The notes under the pieces are model-generated. The model saw only the letters and a program-made list of their open reading frames with translations, did no database searches and was not told the DNA's origin. From Brucella cytisi (GTDB lineage Bacteria; Pseudomonadota; Alphaproteobacteria; Rhizobiales; Rhizobiaceae), in contig JAAVLQ010000003.1 of assembly GCA_012103075.1 (NCBI GenBank), positions 372,001 to 436,000 on the forward strand: DNA of 64,000 nucleotides. Direction: 5' to 3'. Positions within the stretch are counted from its first letter, which is position 1. Every line of letters starts with the position of its first letter. A program made the position numbers and the translations under genes. Below are positions 39,190-48,399 of this stretch, piece after piece.

Positions 39190-40588
39190 ATGAACTATCA
39201 GTCGAAAGTCGCGGGAGAATCCACGATCCGGGCGCAATCCCGGCTCACTGGAACCATCGACCGCCTGTTTGAGGTCACCCGGAGCGGATCAACGATCCGC
39301 ACGGAAATCATTGCCGCTTTGACAACGTTCCCGGCGGCGTCCTATGTCATCGTGGTTAATCCTGCAATTCTGCAGAACGCTGGGATCCCCTTCTCCGCAG
39401 GCGTGAGCGCTACGGTGCTGGTGAGCCTTATCGGCAGTTGCGCCATGGGGCTCTATGCCCGTAGCCCCATTCTCGTCGCGCCGGGGATGGGCATTAACGC
39501 CCTTTTGCCTACACAATGGTAATGGGAGCAAGCGTACCACTGGAAATCGCGCTAGGTTGCGTTTTCTGGGCGGGCGTACTTTTCACTATCCTCGCCATCT
39601 TGAATCTGCGTACAGCTGTCATCAACGCGATCCCAAGAGACCTTCGTTACGGAATCGCCTGCGGTATTGGCTTGTTCATTGCACTTATCGGATTTGAGAA
39701 CGCGAAATTTATCGTGGCAAATCCGGATACGATTGTCGCACTGACGCCGTTTACACCAGTCACGCTGACATTTATCGCCGGATTCATCATTACCGCCGCG
39801 CTCGTCGTGCGCCGCGTACCCGGCGCGATGATGGCCGGTATGGTCATTACGACCCTTCTCGCAATCCCGATTGGCCGCTGGTGGGGTGACGGCAGTGCAT
39901 TTGCTGCCGGCACACCCGACATGCACACACTGGTAAACTGGAGTGGGCTCTTCGCAGCACCCGACTTCAGCTTTGTTGGCAAAATCGATCTTATCGGCGC
40001 GCTGCAATTCGCTTATATCCCGTTCATCTTCGTTTTCCTTTTCACCAATTTCGTGGAGGCGTTGTCTACCTTCCTCGGGCTTGCCGAAGCGGCCAATTTG
40101 AAGGATGACAATGGAATGCCGCGCAATGTCAGGGAATCCATGCATGTCGACGCTGTTGCGGCTCTGATTTCTGCTCCACTGGGCACCAGCCCGGCAACAG
40201 TATATCTGGAATCCGGCGCAGGCATCGCACAGGGCGGGCGCACGGGATTGGTCGCCTTTATTGCAGGCATGCTTTTCTTGCCGTTTTTTTTTCTTTCGCC
40301 CTTGCTCTCGCTGGTGCCAGCGATTGCGACTGCACCTGTGCTGATCCTTACCGGCCTGTTTATGTCCGAACCGATGGGACGCATTAACTGGGGAGTATGG
40401 AAGACGCCATTCCGGCATTTCTTGCTATAGTACTCATTCCCCTGACATTCTCGATCACACTCGGCCTGTCGCTTGCCATTATCGGTTTCGTTGTGATGAA
40501 GCTTGTTCTCGGAAAACCACAGGAGGTGCGACCGGTAATGTGGTTCGTAGCCGTACTGGCTGCGATGCTGGTTGCACAAGTTCAATGA
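39190..40588 (+). CDS. Purine permease, AzgA/NCS2 family, frameshifted
   Basis: The membrane protein has about 466 residues. It opens with a cytosolic RLFEVTRSGSTIRTEIIAAL, then TFPAASYVIVVNPAILQNAG and the AzgA motif GLYARSPILVAPGMGINALL. After a shift near 39515 it reads LEIALGCVFWAGVLFTILAI, RYGIACGIGLFIALIGFENA, FVEALSTFLGLAEAANLKDD, LGTSPATVYLESGAGIAQGG (the substrate-binding segment), RTGLVAFIAGMLFLPFFF, and after a shift near 40405 IPAFLAIVLIPLTFSITLGL. The family imports adenine, guanine or hypoxanthine with protons. Lying between two adenine deaminase genes, it most likely imports adenine. A T9 run at 40284-40292 does not break the frame. Confidence 0.9.
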
Positions 40589-40656
40589 TTCATTTGTCGG
40601 CGGCGTGGCGTCACATCGCCAACATATAACAGTTGCATTGGGAAAAAGAGGCGGAA

Positions 40657-42441
40657 ATGTTGCAATCATGGTCTGAAACTGCGCCGTTACTTGTAGACGT
40701 CGCGATGGGGCGCAGGCACGCGGATATCGTCGTTCGTAACGGTCGGTGGGTGAATGTCTATTCAGGCGAGATCGTGCCAGATATCGACATCGCGATTGCT
40801 GCCGGCCGCTTCGCCTATGTTGGACCGGATGCCAGCCACACTATCGGTGAAGGAACAAGGATCGTGGACGCTGGAGGCCGCTATCTCGTTCCCGGTTTAT
40901 GCGACGGGCATATGCATGTCGAAAGCGGACTTGTGACGGTGACGGAGTTTGCCCGTGCGGTAATCCCCCATGGTACAACGACCATGTTTGTCGATCCGCA
41001 TGAAATTGCGAACGTTCTCGGAATGGCAGGCGTAAAGCTGATGAATGATGAGGCGCAAAGCCTGCCCGTAAACATCTTCGTGCAGGTGCCCAGTTGTGTT
41101 CCAAGTGCGCCGGGGCTTGAAAATGCTGGGGCGACACTGAGTGCCGAAGACGTAAAGAAGCCCTCACCGCCCAATATAATCGGTCTTGGCGAGATGATGA
41201 ATTTTCCGGGCGTTGCAGCAAATGATCCAAAGATGGTAGCAGAAATCGCGGCTACGCAAAGGGCCGGGCTGACTGTCGGCGGCCACTATCCCTCTCCCGA
41301 CCTCGGCCGGACATTTCACGCATATGTGGCAGGAGGGCCTGCAGACGATCACGAGGGTACCACCGTGGACGATGCAATCGCTCGTGTTCGTCAGGGGATG
41401 CGTGCCATGCTGCGTCTTGGGTCGGCATGGTTCGACGTCGCTACCCCAGTCAAGGCGATAACCGAGCGCGGCATTGATCCTCGTAATTTTGTGCTTTGCA
41501 CGGACGATAGTCATTCTGGCACGCTGGTCTACGACGGCCATATGAACCGTGTTGTGCGCCATGCCATTGCCCGTGGTGTCAAACCCGTCACCGCAATCCA
41601 GATGGCTACTATCAACACGGCGCAACATTTCGGTGTCGAACGCGAGTTGGGCTCGATTGCCCCCCGGACGCCGTGCCGACCTGATCGTAACCTCGGATAT
41701 CGCCAGTCTGCCAATCGAGATGGTGTTCGCACGCGGTCAGTTGCTTGCTGAAAATGGCATACTGGTCGCTGATATCCCAGCCTACGACTATCCAGAAAGC
41801 GCAAAAATACCGTAAAGCTTGGCAAAGTTCTGGCCGCCACCGACTTCGACATCGCTGCAAACGACGTTGACAAGGTGGATGTACGGGTAGTTGGCGTAGT
41901 GGAAAACCGGGCGCCGACCAAAGCCTTGCAGCGCAACCTTCCCGTCAGCGAAGGCATCGTGCAAATGGATCGTACTGCCGATGTCTGTCAGATTGCGCTG
42001 GTCGAGCGCCACCGGGCGACAGGAGCCGTGGTTAATGCTTTCGTTTCCGGCTTCGGCTATGATACTGATTGCGCGATGGCATCGACGGTCGCCCACGACA
42101 GTCACCACATGATAGTCGTCGGCACCAACAAGGCCGACATGGCGCAGGCAGCCAACCGTCTTCATGAAGTGGGAGGCGGAATCGTGCTCATCGCCGGTGG
42201 TTCAGAAATTGCACTTGTCGAACTACCGGTTGCCGGCCTTATGTCGGACGAGCGGGCAGAAGTTGTTGCGGACAAGGCCAAGCGTCTGGTGGAAGGTATG
42301 CGTGCATGCGGTTGTACTCTGAATAACGCCTACATGCAGCATTCACTGCTGGCATTAGTGGTAATCCCTGAATTACGCATTTCCGATATCGGGCTGGTCG
42401 ACGTCACCCGTTTCGAAAGAACCGACGTTATCATTCGGTAG
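40657..42441 (+). CDS. ade: Adenine deaminase (second copy), frameshifted
   Basis: The second adenine deaminase of about 594 residues begins MLQSWSETAPLLVDVAMGRR behind GAGGCGGA. It reads ADIVVRNGRWVNVYSGEIVP, the metal site GLCDGHMHVESGLVTVTEFA, IPHGTTTMFVDPHEIANVLG, VPSCVPSAPGLENAGATLSA, GLGEMMNFPGV, NFVLCTDDSHSGTLVYDGHM and AIARGVKPVTAIQMATINTA. After shifts near 41670 and 41812 the C-terminal domain includes VVGVVENRAPTKALQRNLPV, SGFGYDTDCAMASTVAHDSH and LALVVIPELRISDIGLVDVT. This copy matches the classical bacterial Ade sequence (VDPHEIANVLG) more closely than the first copy, which diverges there. The two enzymes may prefer different 6-aminopurines. Confidence 0.92.
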
Positions 42442-42525
42442 CATAGAATATCCGGGCCGGCGCTCGCGGTTCCGGGCCGCCTCCCTACATTCCATGTTAT
42501 TGCACTGTATAAATAACCATAAAGC

Positions 42526-42560
42526 AAAAACAGTGATCAGAATTTCCGATCACTGTTTTT
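42526..42560 (+). terminator. Rho-independent terminator after the purine operon
   Basis: The 8-bp stem CAGTGATC / GATCACTG with a 9-nt loop is flanked by A5 and T5, which extend the stem and supply the U tract. It sits 85 bp after the second adenine deaminase and ends the ade-permease-ade unit. Confidence 0.88.
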
Positions 42561-42805
42561 CCTATTTATTAAATGGAAACATATGCCATATCAGAATAAT
42601 TTTGTTGGTTCTTGTTAGATAGTATCCTTGGCCTTGCAGGCACCACGCGACCAATTCCAGATTGCGCGTTGCATCACATGAGCGAGAAACTTCGTTCTAA
42701 TCAGCATTTTTCCTGAGATCGCAATGTGAGGTTCTTGACACCACCTGTGCACTCACTAAATCGAAGCGATCATTCAAACTTATTGTTCGATCGCAGGTGA
42801 TTCAG

Positions 42806-43096
42806 ATGAGCGACCGTTTATTTGACAGTCCTGTTTTTGTTAAAGACGGCAGATACCTCATACAGGAGGTTGCAAGCATCGAAGATGCAATTGATTTTCT
42901 TTTTGAATTGCCCGATGAAACCCGCGATATCATCTATGAGGTAGCGTGGAAGACCTGCTGCGATGCACAGAACGGCCTTAAACCGATACATGCCGGACGT
43001 GACGCGTTCGAAGGTTTTGCGAGAATACGCAACATGCTCGAAAAACCGGAGACCATAATCCCATGGATGCCGGACAAAAGCTCACGTAGAGCTTGA
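42806..43096 (+). CDS. DUF982 family small protein
   Basis: The 96-residue product MSDRLFDSPVFVKDGRYLIQ continues EVASIEDAIDFLFELPDETR, AWKTCCDAQNGLKPIHAGRD and AFEGFARIRN. This is the pattern of the rhizobial DUF982 family (PVxVxxG, then IxSxxDAxxFL, then a cysteine-containing helix and R-x-AF). The start at 42806 is preferred over GTG 42797 because AGGTGA lies at the right distance. Function is unknown; members are often plasmid-borne and multicopy. No frameshift is seen. Confidence 0.75.
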   Translation: MSDRLFDSPVFVKDGRYLIQEVASIEDAIDFLFELPDETRDIIYEVAWKTCCDAQNGLKPIHAGRDAFEGFARIRNMLEKPETIIPWMPDKSSRRA

Positions 43097-43895
43097 AACC
43101 TAACGTGAGGGTCCCGCCATGCGCTGCAATTCTCTGATTGACGATACTATTCTTGTTGCACTTGTCTGAGTGACATCGCGGCTGTTCCGCGACATCTGGC
43201 TAAAACAACAGATCCACCCACCGCAGCCCCGGGGTTCACTCTTAAAACGAAGGGGTCTGGTTTGAGAAGTGGCGCAATGCACCGGAAAAATACAGAAATC
43301 ACCCGTCAGGCGCAGTGAACAGAAAGAATGGTTGTTATCTCGCTCCTACGCGGAATACCCTTCAGCTTCGCCGTTTGATACAGCTCCGGTACTGGTTAAA
43401 AACGGCACTGCGGCGATGCATATCCTGCCGGATACGGGAGCCGGGTTTCGTGACCTGCGAGAATGTTTCAGCTAACCTCTGTTGCATAGGAAAATTACTT
43501 CTCATTCAAATACATCGAGTTTCTGTAACGCACTCAAGGACAACATTAAAGCGCCAGCAAATCCTTGTGTTCTGACTTTACTTTTCATTGGCTTCGATTA
43601 AGCTTACACAATGGTCAACAATTTTTCATTTATCGTGTTCTCGACCCTTACAAATCTGACCGACGCAATCGCGAGTTCGAAATACGGCATATGCCGTATT
43701 TAAATGAAATGGAACTCTGATCATCGTGCGCTCCTTTCCCGGCTACGAACAGCCAGAGTGCGCGGAAACATAAACTGCGGTCAACTTGTCGTCATCTTTG
43801 CAAGATGACCCTGTATACGGAATAGACTTCAAGCAAACGTTGCATTTAATGGAGAATGCCTATGCCAAAAGTCGATGGGCGATAGTAGGTGGGAT
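43097..43895. other. 800-bp region with only a possible DUF982 remnant
   Basis: The stretch contains no convincing gene. A plus-strand frame near 43360-43470 reads FDTAPVLVKNGTAAMHI and then GFRDLRECFS, faintly like the start of a second DUF982 protein. A perfect 22-bp palindrome lies at 43680-43701 and is listed separately. The rest is AT-rich. Confidence 0.4.
43680..43701. promoter_or_regulatory. Perfect 22-bp palindrome, dyad copy 1
   Basis: The core TACGGCA-TA-TGCCGTA (43683-43698) is extended by three matching bases on each side (AAA ... TTT). It is about 195 bp upstream of the small gene at 43896. Two close relatives with the same spacing occur at 47792-47807 and 54638-54653. Such 16-bp dyads with a 2-bp centre suit a dimeric regulator (LuxR or TetR type); the protein is unknown. 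Confidence 0.55.
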
Positions 43896-44123
43896 ATGAA
43901 AACGCCACACATAGAGAACGTGATCCGTCAGCTAAATCTTCGCGAGCCGTTCAGTGCGCGATGTGTTCAGCGGGCAATACCCGGGCTCCGAAAAGAAGAA
44001 GTCGCTGCGCATCTTCGCAAACACGCGCTCACGAACGACAGACGACAGCAGCCGGAGTACATCAGGGTATTTCGTGGATGGTACAGGCTAAATCAGGATA
44101 AAACCCGGTTGAAATCCGGTTAA
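43896..44123 (+). CDS. Small hypothetical protein
   Basis: A 75-residue product starting MKTPHIENVIRQLNLREPFS behind TAGGTGGGAT. It continues ARCVQRAIPGLRKEEVAAHL and ends with a basic tail, RVFRGWYRLNQDKTRLKSG. The middle could form a helix-turn-helix, but no family was recognised. It lies alone in an intergenic-rich region. The ATG at 43896 is preferred over 43875 because of the ribosome site. Confidence 0.45.
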   Translation: MKTPHIENVIRQLNLREPFSARCVQRAIPGLRKEEVAAHLRKHALTNDRRQQPEYIRVFRGWYRLNQDKTRLKSG

Positions 44124-44298
44124 GGTCGTCAACTGCAAGAGTTTGTAGATCCATAACCCGCTACCATTGCAGGCACCACATCCGCTGGCGGCTGCAGTAT
44201 ATCTGATGTTATAATCTTGTTAGCAATCCTGCAAAACACCCTGTCTTGCCAATCTGATTAAATGGAAGAGTTCCAACTACTCACGAAGGTCTGAACAC

Positions 44299-44514
44299 GT
44301 GGCTAAGCCTGACCTCATTGAAAATATAGCGACCGCCATAGAACAGTGTGGATGGGAGGATGCAGACATACTTCAAATGAACGATCTGATGGCCAAAGCG
44401 GCCATGAAAACCGTTTACGACGCTCTGGTTTCTCACGCTCAACATACAAATAACCGGGATGTCATCAAGTGGCTTGCTGCAAGTCCGATCGGGCAGGCAA
44501 ACACGCAAGAGTAA
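44299..44514 (+). CDS. Small hypothetical protein
   Basis: A 71-residue product with a GTG start: MAKPDLIENIATAIEQCGWE then DADILQMNDLMAKAAMKTVY, DALVSHAQHTNNRDVIKWLA. It is predicted to be helical and soluble. No family was recognised, and neither neighbour suggests a role. The frame is free of breaks. Confidence 0.45.
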   Translation: MAKPDLIENIATAIEQCGWEDADILQMNDLMAKAAMKTVYDALVSHAQHTNNRDVIKWLAASPIGQANTQE

Positions 44515-44788
44515 AAAGCATCTACAATGCATCTTCTCGTTTCAGCGCCATTTGCGAGACAAGATCAAAAGCGGCAACGCCTCCCGGTGTCCGCAAACGT
44601 GTTCGATAAACCTGTTTAAACCGAACTGAAGACTATTTTATTCAACCCCCAATGGAAATAACAGCAGCTTTCATCCTGAACCGTTACTCGACAGCGGTCT
44701 GCGACTCTGGTCATATGCCCCAAATGATGGGAGATGCGTCGTAACAGCCAACCAAACCGATATCCGGCGCGTGTAAAATTTGATGATT

Positions 44789-45016
44789 ATGAAACAAACC
44801 AATATTTTTGATGAATTTCAGATTTCCCTGCTGGTACGTCAGCATGGTTGGTCGAATCTTTTACTTATCCTGCCAGATTGCACTCATACGACGCTTGTCA
44901 GCGACGCTTACTCGAACATCGCCAACGATCTTCTTGCATGCTGTCATTCCGCCATCGAGAACTATCAGCATACCCAACCATTTTATGATGAACCGGTGGC
45001 TCGGTGTGGAAATTAA
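44789..45016 (+). CDS. Small hypothetical protein, possibly frameshifted
   Basis: The frame begins MKQTNIFDEFQISLLVRQHG and reads WSNLLLILPDCTHTTLVSDA, then YSNIANDLLACCHSAIENYQ, ending YDEPVARCGN. An overlapping frame at 45004 continues with more charged sequence, so the true C-terminus may be elsewhere. No family was recognised. Confidence 0.35.
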   Translation: MKQTNIFDEFQISLLVRQHGWSNLLLILPDCTHTTLVSDAYSNIANDLLACCHSAIENYQHTQPFYDEPVARCGN

Positions 45017-45230
45017 CCCCCGATCCGGTCATGAAACACCTTGTCCGAATAAGAATTTATGATCTTTCCAGCAAGGCTGGCGAGTATTCGGACGCTGACC
45101 TGATCACTCCGGCAGTAGATTTTCTGGCCAAGAGAAAACACCTTCTTTTGAACTTAATGATGGAACTGTGGCGGACGAGGCTTCTCTATGCAGATGCCTC
45201 CTTTCAAAAAGATAGACAGGAATTTCCTCA

Positions 45231-45545
45231 TCACCGCTTCGAATCTATCTGGAATAAGTGGTCACAAGCGAATATGGGGTGTCCCTTCACGCTACCGAGC
45301 CGGTAAGCGCAGATGGAAAACTGATCGTCACCGCCGCCAGCATCAATTCGGTCATACCCATCCGAAGCGTGAATCCTGTCATCGCCTGAATCTGTCCTTA
45401 TGGTGCGATCATGATGCCCCATCGACAACGTCGTCGCCACCAGAGGCCGCAATATACACCTCACCGGCAGTTCCAACGATGCGATCATCGTCGCTTGCGC
45501 TATAATCCGCGCCACCGCCTCCCCTCCTCTGCACGATAATATTCT
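45231..45545 (-). pseudogene. RTX/haemolysin-type calcium-binding repeat fragment
   Basis: Two minus-strand frames contain the glycine-aspartate nonapeptide repeats of RTX proteins: SASDDDRIVGTAGEVYIAAS, GGDDVVDGAS and, after a break near 45415, SGDDRIHASDGYDRIDAGGG followed by DDQFSI. These bind calcium in a beta-roll of secreted adhesins, toxins or proteases. Only about 100 residues remain, with no secretion signal or catalytic domain, and the frame is broken. It is a remnant, or a very short repeat protein. Confidence 0.55.
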
Positions 45546-45878
45546 GCCGTTTGAATTGTCATTGCCAGACTATACAAATAACAATTCAATATAATTTAAA
45601 TATTGAAATAATATTCAAATAGTAAAAATGATCACTTTTAACCCTCCTTTTTTGCCACGAGCGATAACGTTCGTTATATAAATTTGAAAACGTTGTTTTA
45701 AAACGGAATTCCACATTCCCCCGGTTTCTGATCTAGGCATAACCACGCGTAAGCTCAACTCAATGGCCCCTTTTCATTTCAAGCAGATAAAACCTGTGAT
45801 CGCCTATGCGTTGACCTGACAATTCCTGTCCCGATAATTCCAGCCGGCGAGGGGCTGTAAAAACTGAAGGGACCATTT
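45546..45878. other. AT-rich intergenic region
   Basis: The segment 45565-45640 is very AT-rich and contains several near-palindromic AATAT stretches. It may hold the promoter of the lipoprotein at 45879 or of the RTX fragment. No gene was recognised. Confidence 0.45.
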
Positions 45879-46049
45879 ATGACCCGCAAACTTTGCCTTT
45901 TCGCGACCATTGGAATAACTGCTGCGTTACTGAGCGCTTGCAATCAGACAGGTTCGCAGACTTCGCAATCTCCAATGGCCACGGAAATGCCACCACCATC
46001 GGGCACAGCAACACCGACTCCTGCACCTATTCAACCACCTGTACAATAA
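45879..46049 (+). CDS. Small Pro/Thr-rich lipoprotein
   Basis: A 56-residue product starts MTRKLCLFATIGITAALLSA, and the lipobox LLSAC gives a lipidated cysteine after about 20 residues. The mature part, NQTGSQTSQSPMATEMPPPS followed by GTATPTPAPIQPPVQ, is a proline- and threonine-rich linker without a folded domain. AAGG lies upstream of the ATG. Function is unknown; it may be an envelope anchor or an entericidin-like peptide. Confidence 0.65.
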   Translation: MTRKLCLFATIGITAALLSACNQTGSQTSQSPMATEMPPPSGTATPTPAPIQPPVQ

Positions 46050-46268
46050 ATTCCGCGCTTCTGATGCAAACCTCATCGCTCTTTTTTCGATGGGGTTTCA
46101 TTTACGAGCCACAACTTCGACCATTACTGCCGATGCCGGACGCGGTGCGATATCTGATTGCCTGACGCTCCCAAATTGCAGTCACGTATCTTGTCGCGCC
46201 GCTAATGATAAGTGAATGAACGACCGAGTGTCTGCCCGGATTTTTGCCGCATGACAGGCAGCTCATGT

Positions 46269-46287
46269 CCCATCGGATATTGATGGG
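46269..46287 (+). promoter_or_regulatory. Hairpin overlapping a ribosome-binding site
   Basis: CCCATC and GATGGG pair around a 7-nt loop just before the start at 46297, and the second arm partly covers the GGGAG ribosome site. Such a structure could limit translation. The effect is inferred. Confidence 0.35.
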
Positions 46288-46296
46288 AGAAGAAAA

Positions 46297-46858
46297 ATGT
46301 CAATTGGTCGAAAAATCGGCGCCGTCGGCCTTTCCGCCGGATTAGCGGTTTCACTTAGCTTGCTGCCAGTACTGACCGACACGAATCACGCCGATACTGC
46401 TTACGCCAAGGGAGAAGGCGGTGGTAACGGTGGCGGAAATGGCGGGGGCCATGGTGGCGGTCACGGCAGTGGCAATGGAGGGAACAAAGGTGGCAATTCC
46501 AGCCACTCTGGCATGCGAGATTCCCACCGATCGTCTGCTGCCAGATCAAGCCATCATAGAGCAGACCCAATAACGAAGTCTGGCGTTACGGGGCCAGAGC
46601 GTAACGAAAGACAAGAACACGCTTGGTCCGCTGAACGCGGCGCATGCATCGGCAACGGCACGAGCAAACGCAGCTCCGAACTCGTCCGTTGGTAGAATCG
46701 CGTCTTACGAACAGGCCAGAGATCGTGCATTGTCGATTAGTGATCCGATCAAGAGAGAGGAAGCCCTGAATGAGGCGAAAGACCAACTGGAAACAGCGTT
46801 CAACCGCACAATTTCTGAGAAGGAATTCCAACAAATCGATAACATGCTGGAGAAGTAA
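46297..46858 (+). CDS. Secreted glycine-rich protein, frameshifted
   Basis: A signal peptide (MSIGRKIGAVGLSAGLAVSL ending with DTAYA) is followed by a Gly/His/Asn-rich stretch (KGEGGGNGGGNGGGHGGGHG, and more). After a shift near 46605 the C-terminal part reads LGPLNAAHASATARANAAPN, SSVGRIASYEQARDRALSIS and EEALNEAKDQLETAFNRTIS, ending at the TAA 46856-46858. The L-G-x-L-N-A-A-H-A-S-x-x-A motif is common in secreted proteins of Hyphomicrobiales of unknown function. The total is about 186 residues. Confidence 0.7.
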
Positions 46859-46906
46859 ATAAGGTTCCGGTTTCGGGCTCAATCTATACGAATGTAACGA
46901 CGAGAG

Positions 46907-46929
46907 CCCCGCCATCAGGCGGGGTTGTT
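46907..46929 (+). terminator. GC-rich terminator hairpin
   Basis: The stem CCCCGCC / GGCGGGG with loop ATCA is followed by TTGTTC. It lies 48 bp after the secreted glycine-rich protein gene and probably ends its transcript. Confidence 0.75.
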
Positions 46930-47114
46930 CGATATAGAGCGGTGCAAGCAGTGATGTGTTTCAAGAAATTGCGGAGCTTAAAGTGGCAGATGTCGAACGC
47001 AGCGTTGACGTAATGATCGCAACTGCGGATCGAACCGGGATCCCGTGTCGGCTCGAGCTCTACAATCGGGGCAGATTAAGCCCGCACAATGACAGCATCC
47101 GCAATCTACCGGCA

Positions 47115-47732
47115 CTAAAAGTGATGACTGACAAGCGCCGCACCGAGCCCCACAAGGATCGTTCCGCACGTCTTTGGCACCAGCCAACCGGTCCTGTTAC
47201 TGCTAAAACGCCCGAAGGTGATCGACGCAATGGCCACGGCCGCGACATCGGCTAGTGAGAAGATCAAATTCACTATCAGGCCCGGGACAAGAAACTGCAT
47301 CCAGATTGGAATTTCGGCCGCCGGCTGCACAAATTGCGGCAGAAATGTCAGGAAAAATATAGCCGTCTTGGGGTTGAGAATTTCAACGACAACACTATCC
47401 CGAAATGACTTCAACGCTGGACGATCGGACTGATCGCTCGATTTCCTCCAGTCAAAGAGTATTGCGAGACCCAACCAGACTAGATAGGCGGCACCGATAA
47501 ATTGAAGGCTCGTGTAGACCATCGGCGCGTGCTCCAGCAGCGAGGCGAGGCCGACCGTGGCCGCCACAATATGCACATAACAGCCAAGGTGAATGCCGAG
47601 AGCAGCCATCAGGCCGGCATTGCGACCGTACGCCGGGGTTTGTGCTGTCATGTAGAGTATTGCAGGCCCGGGTATGCATGCAAACGTCAGCGTTGCTACA
47701 GCAAATTGTACCCACAAGTCCTGCGACAACAT
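47115..47732 (-). CDS. LysE/RhtB-family amino-acid exporter
   Basis: Intact, 205 residues with six predicted helices. It begins MLSQDLWVQFAVATLTFACI and carries the family motif PGPAILYMTAQTPAYGRNAG, then LGIHLGCYVHIVAATVGLAS, FIGAAYLVWLGLAILFDWRK, FRDSVVVEILNPKTAIFFLT and FLPQFV. NPKTAIFFLTFLPQF is diagnostic. These proteins export amino acids such as homoserine, threonine or lysine. A copy of the TACGGCA dyad is 60 bp upstream of the start, so it may be controlled by that regulator. Confidence 0.92.
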   Translation of the reverse strand: MLSQDLWVQFAVATLTFACIPGPAILYMTAQTPAYGRNAGLMAALGIHLGCYVHIVAATVGLASLLEHAPMVYTSLQFIGAAYLVWLGLAILFDWRKSSDQSDRPALKSFRDSVVVEILNPKTAIFFLTFLPQFVQPAAEIPIWMQFLVPGLIVNLIFSLADVAAVAIASITFGRFSSNRTGWLVPKTCGTILVGLGAALVSHHF

Positions 47733-47791
47733 GATGGTTCCTCCCCGGTCTCATTGCGGGGAGGATTAAACTTCGCTGACACAAAGTGACA

Positions 47792-47807
47792 TACGGCAGG
47801 TGTCGTA
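47792..47807. promoter_or_regulatory. Dyad copy 2 upstream of the LysE gene
   Basis: TACGGCA-GG-TGTCGTA has the same half-sites and 2-bp spacing as the perfect palindrome at 43683 and shares its flanking TTTAAA. It sits 60 bp upstream of the exporter start, where an operator would be expected. Confidence 0.5.
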
Positions 47808-47907
47808 TTTAAACCAGATTCTGTATCCGGTTCCCGGCAGTTCGGCTTTCAGAACGTCCCTCGCCGGGGACCTCGCAATTGCTCGCGACGGATTCACACC
47901 GGGTATT

Positions 47908-48306
47908 TATCCGTGCGCAGCTTTTCCTGAACCGAAGTGCATTTCCCCGTTTCCAACCGACAGTTTTTTCTTTCGGTGCCTCGTAGATATTGATAAAGAC
48001 ATCCTCAGGACGAACGCCGGGGCTTTCCGAAAGCAACACTACCATTCGTCGGAATAAACTGGCCTTATGGTCGGTGGTTCGTGTATCGAACAACGTAATT
48101 GATATATAAAGCAAATCGCTGGTTCGCTGGACGTCGAATGCGCTTCCAAAGCAGAAATTCTCCGGCTCGTGCTCAGTAATCGTCATAAACTTATCGCCCT
48201 CCGGCACACGAAGCACATCCCGCAGAGACTGATAGAGGCTGTCAAGGATGGCCTTGCGATAAGCAGCTGGCTTTCCGACCTGCATCGAAACTTGCAGGAT
48301 TGGCAT
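47908..48306 (-). CDS. Tautomerase (4-oxalocrotonate tautomerase/MIF-like), frameshifted
   Basis: The protein of about 132 residues starts MPILQVSMQVGKPAAYRKAI; the Pro after the initiator Met is the catalytic base of the superfamily. It continues SLYQSLRDVLRVPEGDKFMT, ITEHEPENFCFGSAFDVQRT, YISITLFDTRTTDHKASLFR, GVRPEDVFINIYEAPKE. A slip in a T6 run near 47967 breaks the frame before the family ending SVGNGEMHFGSGKAAHG and a TAA at 47908-47910. The reaction is probably enol-keto tautomerisation or a related dehalogenase-type step. It is divergent from the LysR gene at 48400, a common pairing. Confidence 0.85.
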
Positions 48307-48399
48307 GGTACTACTCCAGTCGTTTCTCTGCTTTACAGATAGCACGCGTGAATGTATTTCATAATGCAATGTAATTGATATCAGAAATAACAGATTGAA

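Noticed and set aside
39552..40418. 288-codon open frame on the minus strand
   Set aside because: It is antisense to the AzgA permease, Cys/Arg/His-rich and resembles no family; the plus strand carries clear permease motifs.
46956..47115. Plus-strand frame MFQEIAELKVADVERSVDVM and onward
   Set aside because: It has plausible composition but no family, and it runs antisense into the LysE gene; too weak to call.
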